From: JBAPRR01 sp049281195
GTDB taxonomy: Bacteria > Actinomycetota > Acidimicrobiia > Acidimicrobiales > CAVXTF01
Direction of reading: 5' to 3'
NCBI GenBank assembly: GCA_049281195.1
Contig: JBAPRR010000134.1
Coordinates: 1 to 5,153, forward strand
Length of the DNA stretch: 5,153 nt
Made by a program: the position numbers and the translations under genes. A model generated the notes under the pieces. That model had not been told where the DNA came from. It worked only from the letters and a program-made list of their open reading frames with translations, and did not search any database. This document shows positions 1 to 5,153 of the stretch, in pieces (position 1 is the first letter of the stretch; every line of letters starts with the position of its first letter).

Positions 1-1146
1 CGGTCCCACCACCGCCAGACGGGTCCCCGGCTCCGGGGCAAGGTCGATGCCTTTCAGCACATCGTTTCCCGGACGGTACGAGTAGCGCAGGTCTTCTGCC
101 AGAAGTCGTTCGTCGACCGGCACCGAATCGGTGACCGGCGACGGCGGCACCTCACTTACCCCGACGACCCTCGACAAAGAGGCCGACGCCAACTGCACCT
201 CGTCCTGCCACGCGAGCAGGGTATCGATCGGCACCACCAGCTGTTGGGCGTACAGCGCGGCGGCGGCCACGGCGCCCGCAGACAGCCGACCGTCGATGTG
301 GAGAAGTCCGCCGATGATCATGCACAGAACGAGCGGCATCACGTAGCTGACCTCGCTCGAACCGAAGAACACCGTGCGCAACCACAGGGTCCGCCGTTCC
401 CAGCCGATCCAATCCCTGATGTCCTCGTCGGTGTGTTCGATCCGCTCCTCGCCCAGACGGAAAGCCTCGATGGTCCGCCCCGCAGCCACCGTCTCCTGCA
501 TGCCCGCATTCACCCGGGCGTATCCGGCCGCCTCGTGCTGATATGCGGGGCGGGCACGCTTCAGGTACCAGCGGGTTCCGACTGCCAGAATCGGGATCGA
601 GGGAACGAGCGCGACGGCGAGAACCGGGGCGGTGAATATCAACGCGATCGTGGCCAGGACTGCGGTGACAGCCGCCACCAAAAGTTGGGGGAGCCCGGCG
701 CGCACCGCGTTCGACAGGTCGTCGACGTCGGTCGACGCGCGGGTCAGAAGGTCGCCGGTGCCCGCTCTTTCCACCAGACCCAGGGGCAGATTGAGAACCG
801 AGACGACCAGGTTCTCCCGTAGGCGCGCGAGCAGGCGCTCGCCCAGGACTGCTCCCAGGCCTCGGGTCGCTCCGGTCAGGATGGTCTGCACCACGAGCGC
901 AAGGGCGAAGAGCACCGCGGCAACGTCGACGGTGTGTATTCCGCGGTGAGGGCCGACTTCGTCGATCATCACCTCGAGAATGTGCGGACCTACCAGTCCG
1001 GCGGCGCTCGCGATCACCTGCAGTCCGATCACCAGCGAAAAAAATGAGCGCTCCTGGCGGATAAGGACCTTTACGTGCTCCCACGAGGCGCGGGAGGACG
1101 CAACCGGCAAGATGTGGCGTTCCGCAGCTACTTCGACCGTGGTCAT
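1..1146 (-). CDS. ABC exporter half-transporter, second subunit (C-terminal part outside the window)
   Basis: This is the membrane domain and the start of the ATPase domain of a type IV (ABCB-like) exporter half. The 382 visible residues begin at ATG 1146-1144 and stay open to the left edge. Hydrophobic segments lie near residues 35-57, 73-95, 152-171, 174-192, 259-282 and 288-312, matching a six-helix exporter fold. Between them is the usual cytoplasmic GDLLTRASTDVDDLS stretch (131-145). The ATPase domain starts near 345, with an A-loop-like YSY (355-357) and VLKGIDL. The window ends at AVVGP (378-382), the first residues of a Walker A loop, so catalytic motifs cannot be judged. The start is fixed by the ATGA overlap with the upstream gene and by an AGAGG ribosome-binding site 6 nt before it. 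It should pair with the upstream half and carry the working ATP site (inference). Substrate is unknown; multidrug, lipid or peptide export are all possible. Confidence 0.95.
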   Translation of the reverse strand, partial: MTTVEVAAERHILPVASSRASWEHVKVLIRQERSFFSLVIGLQVIASAAGLVGPHILEVMIDEVGPHRGIHTVDVAAVLFALALVVQTILTGATRGLGAVLGERLLARLRENLVVSVLNLPLGLVERAGTGDLLTRASTDVDDLSNAVRAGLPQLLVAAVTAVLATIALIFTAPVLAVALVPSIPILAVGTRWYLKRARPAYQHEAAGYARVNAGMQETVAAGRTIEAFRLGEERIEHTDEDIRDWIGWERRTLWLRTVFFGSSEVSYVMPLVLCMIIGGLLHIDGRLSAGAVAAAALYAQQLVVPIDTLLAWQDEVQLASASLSRVVGVSEVPPSPVTDSVPVDERLLAEDLRYSYRPGNDVLKGIDLAPEPGTRLAVVGP

Positions 1147-1157
1147 GCCGCACCTCT
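1143..1157 (-). promoter_or_regulatory. Ribosome-binding site and ATGA stop/start overlap joining the two ABC genes
   Basis: The minus strand reads AGAGG (complement of 1153-1157), six nucleotides, then ATGA. TGA (1145-1143) ends the first ABC gene and ATG (1146-1144) starts the second. This arrangement usually gives coupled translation and a fixed subunit ratio, as expected for an obligate heterodimer. The site also decides the start of the second subunit. Confidence 0.8.
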
Positions 1158-2867
1158 GGTGACGACGTGCCTGTAGCCCTCGTCGGTGGCGAGCAGGCTG
1201 TGATGGTTGCCCTCGGCGCGCACCTTTCCGTCGATGAACACCACGTTGTCGGCCTGCTCCAACAGGAGCGGGCTCGTGGTGAAGACGACGGTGGTCCTGC
1301 CCTTTCTGATCGACTTCATTCGTTGTGCGATCAGGGCTTCCGTGTGGGCGTCGACCGCACTGGTCGGCTCGTCCAGAACGAGCACGTCGGGATCGGCCCG
1401 TAGCGCAGCGGCGAGGATGACCCTTTGGCGCTGCCCCCCGGACAAGCTCCTCCCGCGTTCGGGAATCTCGGTCGCGAGACCGTCTTCGAGCCCGGCGAGG
1501 ATGTCGCCCGCCGCGGCGGCCTCGAGGGCTTCTGCGACCGTTGGTCTGACTTCGGCTTCGTTTCCTCTGAAACTCGGTGAGTCGATGGCTTCACCGAATG
1601 TACCGGCGAGGATCTGCGGCTCACGGTCCACCACCAATATGTGCTTGCGAACGTCATTGATGTCGAACTCGTCGACCGGCACACCCGATATCGAGACAGT
1701 GTCCCCGGCGGGTGGATCCGAGTGGCGCCCGAGACGCGCGGCGACCTCACTGGACTCATCGGGATCAGGGGACACGACCGCGGTCAACTGTCCCGGAGCG
1801 ACGGTGAGGCCCGTGACGCTGTCGAATACCGGACCAGACAAGGTGGAGGTCCGCGGTGAATCGGTGCTGGGTAGATCGGGTTCGCGTCTCAGGACTGACA
1901 GGACGCGCCCTGCCGCGACGGTTGCTGCCGACCACCTTGTGGCTCCCTCGATCAATGTCTGGACCGGCAGGAGGAGGAACGCCGCGTATGCGTAGTACGC
2001 GACGAGATGTCCGGGAGAGATCCTCCCCTGGACAACCAGGCGTGCCCCCAAAAAGGTGACGATCACGAGGATCGCGCCAGGGAACAGGACCTGGAACGAG
2101 TCGAGGATCGATTGCGCCAGTGCGGTCCTCACCGTGGCGCGCCTTACAGACTGGGACGCACCTACATAGCGCTCGGCGAATCTCTCTTCACCTCCGAGCC
2201 CGCGTAGCACGCGGAGGCCGACGACCGTGTCGGCCGCGATCGAAGAGGCTTCAGATCTTCTTTCGCGTTCGGCGCTCTGCCTTCGCTCCAGCGGGCGCAT
2301 GACGGGAAGCACCGCGATCGTGGCCACCGGAGCGCTGATCAAAAGGACGAGGCCGAGCGTCGGCGAAGACAGAAGAAGGATGATCGCCACGATCACGTAC
2401 GAGACCACCGCGCCGGTTGCGCGGGCCGATACGTCGAGTATGCGTCCGATGCGCTGAACGTCGGTCGTGCCGAGGCTTGCAACTTCTCCGGCATCGACGT
2501 GACGTGGCAAGGCCGCCCCGAGGTGGACGGCGTGACGCGTCACGAGCTGCTGAATCCTGACCGCGGCGATCAGAAAATTGGTGACTGCGCGCCTGTGGCG
2601 CAGCACTCCGGCGACCGCCTGTACGACACCGAGCCCGAGCACGACCATCGACCAGGCGATCAATCCGCCCTTGTGGTGGTCGATGGTCGCGTCGATCGCG
2701 GCCCCGATCGCGGCAGGAATTAGTCCTTGGGCCCCCATCCAGACCGCGCCGAAGAATCCTCCTGCTGCGACCGTCGACGCCTGGGAGCGTGCAATCCACA
2801 AGAGGAATCTGACCGGTGAACGGAGGTCCGGATCGCCGGGATGAGGAGGGGGGAGTCTCGATAACAA
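1143..2867 (-). CDS. ABC exporter half-transporter, first subunit with degenerate ATP site
   Basis: A complete 574-residue exporter half: membrane domain at about 20-325, ATPase domain at about 343-574. Likely helices are near 34-58, 69-90, 151-169, 170-190, 255-280 and 286-303. The ATPase domain is lopsided. The Walker A position reads SPDPDESS (366-373), with Ser372 where the catalytic Lys belongs. The A-loop aromatic is missing, the Q-loop Gln is Arg415, and the switch His position is Thr531 (TTSPLLL). Signature LSGGQRQR (475-482), Walker B VLVLDEPT (495-502) and D-loop SAVD (503-506) are intact. Spacing between motifs is normal, so this is evolved loss, not a frameshift. In heterodimeric exporters such a half serves as partner, lending its signature to the ATP bound by the other half; that role is inferred here. 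The start is TTG at 2867-2865: an in-frame TGA lies two codons upstream and no ATG or GTG precedes the N-terminal GDPDLRSPVRFL stretch. No Shine-Dalgarno sequence is visible. It is followed by the second half with a 4-nt overlap. Confidence 0.95.
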   Translation of the reverse strand: MLSRLPPPHPGDPDLRSPVRFLLWIARSQASTVAAGGFFGAVWMGAQGLIPAAIGAAIDATIDHHKGGLIAWSMVVLGLGVVQAVAGVLRHRRAVTNFLIAAVRIQQLVTRHAVHLGAALPRHVDAGEVASLGTTDVQRIGRILDVSARATGAVVSYVIVAIILLLSSPTLGLVLLISAPVATIAVLPVMRPLERRQSAERERRSEASSIAADTVVGLRVLRGLGGEERFAERYVGASQSVRRATVRTALAQSILDSFQVLFPGAILVIVTFLGARLVVQGRISPGHLVAYYAYAAFLLLPVQTLIEGATRWSAATVAAGRVLSVLRREPDLPSTDSPRTSTLSGPVFDSVTGLTVAPGQLTAVVSPDPDESSEVAARLGRHSDPPAGDTVSISGVPVDEFDINDVRKHILVVDREPQILAGTFGEAIDSPSFRGNEAEVRPTVAEALEAAAAGDILAGLEDGLATEIPERGRSLSGGQRQRVILAAALRADPDVLVLDEPTSAVDAHTEALIAQRMKSIRKGRTTVVFTTSPLLLEQADNVVFIDGKVRAEGNHHSLLATDEGYRHVVTRGAA

Positions 2868-2904
2868 AGCCGATCAGATTACATCCGCGCGGGCACGGCC
2901 CGAA
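2868..2904 (-). promoter_or_regulatory. Predicted leaderless promoter for the ABC operon
   Basis: On the minus strand a TAATCT box (complement of 2876-2881) fits the actinobacterial -10 pattern TANNNT and ends 8 nt before the TTG start at 2867. Transcription would then begin at or within a base or two of the start codon, which agrees with the lack of a Shine-Dalgarno sequence. A weak -35 candidate TTCGGG (complement of 2899-2904) lies 17 nt upstream. TTG is an uncommon start for a leaderless mRNA, so a short leader remains possible. This is a pattern match only. Confidence 0.45.
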
Positions 2905-2935
2905 CCGGAGAAGATCCGGGCGTACCATCGGTTGC
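2900..2935 (+). promoter_or_regulatory. Predicted leaderless promoter for the DUF3089 hydrolase gene
   Basis: TACCAT at 2923-2928 matches TANNNT and is followed by exactly 7 nt and then GTG at 2936. That is the spacing expected if transcription starts on the first base of the start codon. No Shine-Dalgarno sequence sits at a useful distance; the nearest purine run, around 2907-2913, is more than 20 nt away. A -35 element 17 nt upstream would fall at 2900-2905 (CCGAAC), a poor match that overlaps the -35 candidate of the opposite promoter. Confidence 0.45.
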
Positions 2936-4237
2936 GTGAGTGCCCGTTTTCGCAGCCCAATGATCCGATTCGCTCTTGTGGTCGCGGCAGGCGCACTGGC
3001 CTGCGCATGCGGTTCCGGATCGGCGGCACCAAAAGCGGCCACGAGTGGTTCGGCCACCTCATCTACGACGACCTCATCTACGACGACCACACCCACGACG
3101 GCTGCGCCGAGTGGCCCGACCGCGGCGCAGATGACCGCCGAGGCGAACGGCGCCACCTCTGCGGACACAGACCCGGCCGGTGTCGAATGGCTCTGCCGTC
3201 CCAACCAGTCGTTCGATCCGTGCGACGACAGCCTGACTGCCACCGTTGTCCCGCAGTCCCTCAATACCTCGGTGCAGAACGCGTCGGACGCGACAAATCC
3301 GCCGATCGACTGCTTCTACGTCTACCCCACGGTCAGCTCGCAACAGACGATCCTCGCCAACCTCCACATCGATCCGGCAGAGATCGCGACCGCGAAGGCG
3401 CAGGCTTCGCGCTTCAGCGAGGACTGCAGGGTGTTCGCACCGATGTACGAGCAGCTGACGCTGCACGCGATCTTCGATACCGGCGCCATCACCGCGCAGG
3501 ACGAGCTGACCGCTTACAACAGCGTGCTCGCGGCGTGGAACGACTACCTCGCGCATTACAACGACGGCAGGGGAGTTGTTCTGATCGGACACTCTCAGGG
3601 CTCGGCGCTGCTCATCACGTTGATGAGAGACCACATCGACGACAACCCGAGCGTCCGTCGCCGGCTCGTCTCGGCCGTCATCCTCGGAGGCAACGTCGAG
3701 GTCCCGATCGGAAAGAACGTCGGCGGCACGTTCCAGAACATCCCGGCGTGCCGTTCCACCACTCAGATCGGTTGCGTCGTCGCCTACTCGTCGTTCGACA
3801 CCGAGCCTCCCTCCGACAGCCTGTTCGGCAGAGCCGGGAAGGCGCTTTTGTCCAATTCAGGACCCACCCTTCCGCCGTCTGAGCTTCAGGTCCTGTGTGT
3901 CAACCCGGCCTCGCCGTCGGGTGGATCGGCGACTCTCGATCCGTACTTTCCAACGACGGCGGGGATCATCGGCGGGACACAGGTGCCAGGAACCTCAACC
4001 GCGGTTTCGACGCCGTGGGTCACAGAGCCGGATCTCTACACGGGTCAGTGCATGTACGAAGACGGCGCCAGCTGGCTTCAGATAAGCGGGCCGATCAACG
4101 CCGGCGACCCACGTCCGTTGGTCAAAGAGTCGCTCGGGCCGACGTGGGGGTTGCACCTGGTCGACGTGAACATCGCTCTCGGAAACCTGGTGGCCCTGGT
4201 GAAGCAACAGGCTCAGGCGTACAAATCGAGCCAGTAG
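2936..4237 (+). CDS. Secreted DUF3089 alpha/beta-hydrolase, probable lipoprotein
   Basis: A 433-residue protein from GTG 2936. Residues 1-25 look like a lipoprotein signal: Arg-containing start, hydrophobic ALVVAAGALA, then Cys23 and Cys25, either of which could be lipidated. A Ser/Thr/Pro-rich linker follows (about 26-65), then the enzyme domain. Hallmarks of DUF3089 (PF11288) are WLCRP (85-89), DCFYVYPT (125-132), CRVFAP (164-169), the nucleophile elbow GHSQG (218-222, Ser220) and near the end GLHLVDVNIALGNLV, where His407 is a candidate catalytic His. Eight cysteines in the enzyme domain (87, 96, 126, 164, 272, 280, 321, 372) are compatible with disulfides outside the membrane. It is likely an esterase or lipase-like enzyme; its substrate is unknown, as for the family generally. 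An ATG at 2816 would extend it, but into the opposing ABC gene and without a signal peptide at its start, so I prefer GTG 2936; ATG 2960 is an alternative. It is transcribed divergently from the ABC operon. Confidence 0.9.
   Translation: MSARFRSPMIRFALVVAAGALACACGSGSAAPKAATSGSATSSTTTSSTTTTPTTAAPSGPTAAQMTAEANGATSADTDPAGVEWLCRPNQSFDPCDDSLTATVVPQSLNTSVQNASDATNPPIDCFYVYPTVSSQQTILANLHIDPAEIATAKAQASRFSEDCRVFAPMYEQLTLHAIFDTGAITAQDELTAYNSVLAAWNDYLAHYNDGRGVVLIGHSQGSALLITLMRDHIDDNPSVRRRLVSAVILGGNVEVPIGKNVGGTFQNIPACRSTTQIGCVVAYSSFDTEPPSDSLFGRAGKALLSNSGPTLPPSELQVLCVNPASPSGGSATLDPYFPTTAGIIGGTQVPGTSTAVSTPWVTEPDLYTGQCMYEDGASWLQISGPINAGDPRPLVKESLGPTWGLHLVDVNIALGNLVALVKQQAQAYKSSQ
3059..3088 (+). repeat. Exact tandem duplication of a 15-bp unit in the hydrolase linker
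   Basis: The unit TCATCTACGACGACC occurs twice head to tail (3059-3073 and 3074-3088) with no mismatch. It encodes SSTTT twice, in frame, within the Ser/Thr linker between the lipid anchor and the enzyme domain. A whole-codon unit can expand or contract without breaking the gene, so linker length may vary between strains. Confidence 0.9.
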
Positions 4238-4257
4238 AGATAGAGCCAGCAGAGATA
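4228..4257 (+). repeat. 15-bp direct repeat spanning the hydrolase stop codon
   Basis: The unit GAGCCAG(T/C)AGAGATA is present at 4228-4242 and again at 4243-4257, with a further GAGC start at 4258. The copies differ only at one base: T in copy one makes the TAG stop at 4235-4237, and C in copy two makes CAG. Further in-frame stops follow at 4241, 4256 and 4262, so losing the first would add very few residues. Confidence 0.85.
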
Positions 4258-4290
4258 GAGCTGATTGGAAGAAGAAGGAAGCTCGGCGAC

Positions 4291-4354
4291 TTGGGCCTGG
4301 GGGAAGGAGGGCGAAGCCGCCCCCGAGGTTTGCCCTCCCATCCCCCTAGCCCGA
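4291..4354. terminator. Long GC-rich hairpin, possible bidirectional terminator or REP-like element
   Basis: The arm 4293-4312 pairs with 4332-4352. I count 17 Watson-Crick pairs in three blocks (4, 6 and 7 bp), broken by a 2-nt internal loop and a small mismatch/bulge. T4292-G4353 and T4291-A4354 can extend the base. The 19-nt loop (4313-4331) is GC-rich, and a second small stem GCCC-GAA-GGGC follows at 4349-4359 and would compete with the large one. No T-tract follows on either strand, so it is not a textbook intrinsic terminator. It lies 55 bp past the hydrolase stop, between convergent genes, where a terminator is expected. Confidence 0.5.
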
Positions 4355-4421
4355 AGGGCCCCCTCAACCGGATGCACATCCACCTTGCGCTTCCGGACTC
4401 GGGGTCCTGTGGTGCCGGATT

Positions 4422-4449
4422 CAGAAGCGACTGCCAATGACCGCTTCTG
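4422..4449. repeat. Perfect 8-bp inverted repeat with 12-nt loop
   Basis: CAGAAGCG (4422-4429) and CGCTTCTG (4442-4449) are exact reverse complements separated by 12 nt. As RNA this makes a short stable hairpin; as DNA it could be a protein site. There is no T-run on either side, so termination is doubtful. It sits just before the AT-rich island. Confidence 0.6.
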
Positions 4450-4460
4450 TACGTAAGCCA

Positions 4461-4560
4461 CCTGGTAAAAACTGAACTGCACTAAATGATCTGAGTTCGA
4501 TGATTTACTATCAACAACAATATTGGATCAATGGGTCGCCAATAACAGACCAATTGATGC
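4461..4560. other. AT-rich island with an operator-like inverted repeat
   Basis: These 100 bp contain 38 G or C, far below the flanking genes. Within them ATCAATGGGTC (4527-4537) is the reverse complement of GACCAATTGAT (4548-4558) except at one base. The arm centres are 21 bp apart, close to two helical turns, which suits a dimeric DNA-binding protein. The pentamer CCAAT or its complement ATTGG occurs at 4522-4526, 4539-4543 and 4550-4554. A plus-strand TACTAT (4506-4511) fits TANNNT, but no gene follows on that strand. A small RNA, a regulatory site or residual acquired DNA are all possible. Confidence 0.5.
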
Positions 4561-4607
4561 TGCGTTGTTCCTCCAGAGCTTGCTACCCGGGCCCCTAGCC
4601 ACCCCGG

Positions 4608-4649
4608 CCCGTAGCCCGTAGCCCGTAGCCCGTAGCCCGTAGCCCGTAG
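4608..4649 (+). repeat. Six exact tandem copies of the 7-bp unit CCCGTAG
   Basis: The 42 bp at 4608-4649 are six perfect copies of CCCGTAG, 31 bp beyond the stop of the LytR_C gene. Seven is not a multiple of three and no real gene crosses it, so copy number can drift freely. Just upstream, GCTAC and GGGC (4582-4586, 4589-4592) can pair with GCCC and GTAGC at the first copy (4607-4615), so the array may also contribute to a 3'-end hairpin for the convergent transcripts. Confidence 0.95.
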
Positions 4650-4679
4650 CTGCCCTGTGGACTCAGTTGGCCCCGGCCC

Positions 4680-5153
4680 TCAGCTGCCCTCGCCGCCCGA
4701 CGCTGTACATGCCCGCGGGTCGAACGGTGCCAGGGGTTGGTCGTTGGAGGAGGGTGGGTCGATCTGGGAAGACGCCGACGACGAAGGGCTAGTGACTGAA
4801 GTGGTCGGGGGCGCGGTCGTCGCCTGTGTGGTGGACGAACCTGGCGCGGTGGCCGTGGTCGTGGTCGTTGCTGGAGGGAGCACCGCAAAGTAGCTGCCGG
4901 TCACCACTGTCACATCCGCGCCATCGGTGGTCGGGCCCAAGCCCATCACGACGTCTCCGGACATCGACTGAGCCACCTTCTCCGCGGCAGCTTCGTCCTG
5001 CGGGTGTGCGTAGTAGACGTACGTCTCTGAGATGGGACCGACCGGATTGGTGTCGCCCAATCCGACCACGTGGAAGCCGAGCGCCTGCAGAGAGTCACCG
5101 GTATCGGTGGCCTGGTTGGTTGCGCCGGTCCCGTTCTCTACCGACACGGTGAC
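4680..5153 (-). CDS. LytR_C-domain protein, C-terminal part (start lies beyond the right edge); probably LCP family
   Basis: The last 157 residues of a minus-strand gene, ending in TGA at 4682-4680; the frame is open to the edge. Fragment residues 1-92 resemble the LytR C-terminal domain (PF13399): VTVSVENGTG (1-10) with the typical V-x-V-x-NGTG opening, LQALGFHVV (22-30), SETYVYYA (42-49), an EAAAEKVA helix (54-61) and a final VTVVTG strand (81-86). A tail rich in Thr, Ser and Pro follows (about 93-143) and then FDPRACTASGGEGS with a lone Cys. In actinobacteria this domain usually ends LytR-CpsA-Psr proteins, membrane-anchored enzymes that attach glycopolymers to the cell wall, but it also occurs alone in small envelope proteins. 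The missing N-terminus prevents a decision. A GTG at 5147-5145 lies within the first domain strand and is unlikely to be the start. The gene converges on the hydrolase. Confidence 0.85.
   Translation of the reverse strand, partial: VTVSVENGTGATNQATDTGDSLQALGFHVVGLGDTNPVGPISETYVYYAHPQDEAAAEKVAQSMSGDVVMGLGPTTDGADVTVVTGSYFAVLPPATTTTTATAPGSSTTQATTAPPTTSVTSPSSSASSQIDPPSSNDQPLAPFDPRACTASGGEGS

Larger units (their letters stand above)
4238..4679. other. Gene-free interval between two convergent genes
   Basis: I see no credible coding region here. The open frames lack ribosome-binding sites and family-like content, and they arise from GC-rich or repeated DNA. The stretch holds a direct repeat, a GC-rich hairpin, a short perfect inverted repeat, an AT-rich island and a 7-bp tandem repeat, each listed separately. 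A 9-bp direct repeat AGCTGCCCT also occurs at 4648-4656 and 4682-4690. No tRNA, rRNA or CRISPR pattern was found. Confidence 0.7.

Noticed and set aside
152..1153. A 333-codon minus-strand open frame across the second ABC gene
   Set aside because: Its translation is Arg/Gly/Pro-rich with no domain logic. It is the shifted-frame shadow of the ABC subunit, whose true frame (ATG 1146) gives six membrane helices and a Walker A start.
1740..1775. Frameshift or sequencing error as the cause of the missing Walker A
   Set aside because: The reading frame stays in register with family motifs before and after it, and the distance to the Q-loop is normal.
2816..2935. Extension of the hydrolase to ATG 2816
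   Set aside because: It would overlap the opposing ABC gene, bury the signal peptide behind 40 charged residues, and ignore the promoter-like box just before GTG 2936.
2251..3264. A 337-codon minus-strand open frame bridging the ABC start and the hydrolase
   Set aside because: It crosses the divergent promoter region and overlaps two well-supported genes in other frames; its product is low-complexity Arg-rich sequence.
2932..3882. A 316-codon plus-strand open frame inside the hydrolase gene
   Set aside because: Shadow frame of the hydrolase; it has no GHSQG elbow or signal peptide and is Arg-rich.
4213..4482. An 89-codon minus-strand frame with a YLCWLYLYWLDLY-like end
   Set aside because: The aromatic end is the translated 15-bp direct repeat, the rest crosses the hairpin, and there is no ribosome-binding site or family resemblance.
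4485..4510. A GTTCGAT motif hinting at a tRNA T-arm
   Set aside because: The flanks do not pair into a T-stem, and no acceptor or anticodon arm is found at tRNA spacing.
4608..4649. Possible CRISPR array
   Set aside because: The 7-bp units are contiguous with no spacers, so this is a simple tandem repeat.

Overview
The window is high-GC bacterial DNA, almost certainly from an actinobacterium (Actinomycetota). Supporting signs are the strong G/C bias at third codon positions, GTG and TTG start codons, promoter-to-start spacing that fits leaderless mRNAs, Thr/Ser/Pro-rich extracytoplasmic linkers, and protein families common in that phylum. The genus cannot be read from the sequence.

Layout. 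Positions 1-2867 carry two overlapping minus-strand genes for the halves of a heterodimeric ABC exporter. The upstream half (1143-2867, complete) has a nucleotide-binding domain with almost every ATP-contacting motif eroded but with an intact LSGGQ signature and Walker B. The downstream half (1-1146) starts inside the stop codon of the first (ATGA overlap) and leaves the window just before its Walker A lysine. A 68-bp spacer (2868-2935) separates them from a divergent plus-strand gene (2936-4237) for a secreted DUF3089-type alpha/beta hydrolase, probably a lipoprotein. A TANNNT -10-like box lies 7 or 8 nt before each start codon of the divergent pair, so both mRNAs may be leaderless, and the two promoters would share a -35 zone. 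From 4238 to 4679 there is no convincing gene. This stretch holds a 15-bp direct repeat across the hydrolase stop codon, a long GC-rich hairpin, an 8-bp perfect inverted repeat, a roughly 100-bp island of 38% GC containing an operator-like inverted repeat, and six exact tandem copies of a 7-bp unit. At the right edge, on the minus strand and convergent with the hydrolase, is the C-terminal part of a LytR_C-domain protein (4680-5153), probably an LCP-type cell-envelope protein.

How the parts may work together. The exporter halves should form one membrane complex with a single active ATPase site. The hydrolase and the LytR_C protein both act outside the membrane. The divergent promoter places exporter and hydrolase under potentially shared control, which suggests but does not prove a common envelope or lipid-related task. 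I found no phage, transposon, CRISPR or toxin-antitoxin signature. The most notable items are the extreme asymmetry of the ABC pair, the back-to-back leaderless promoters, and the repeat-rich AT island between the convergent genes.
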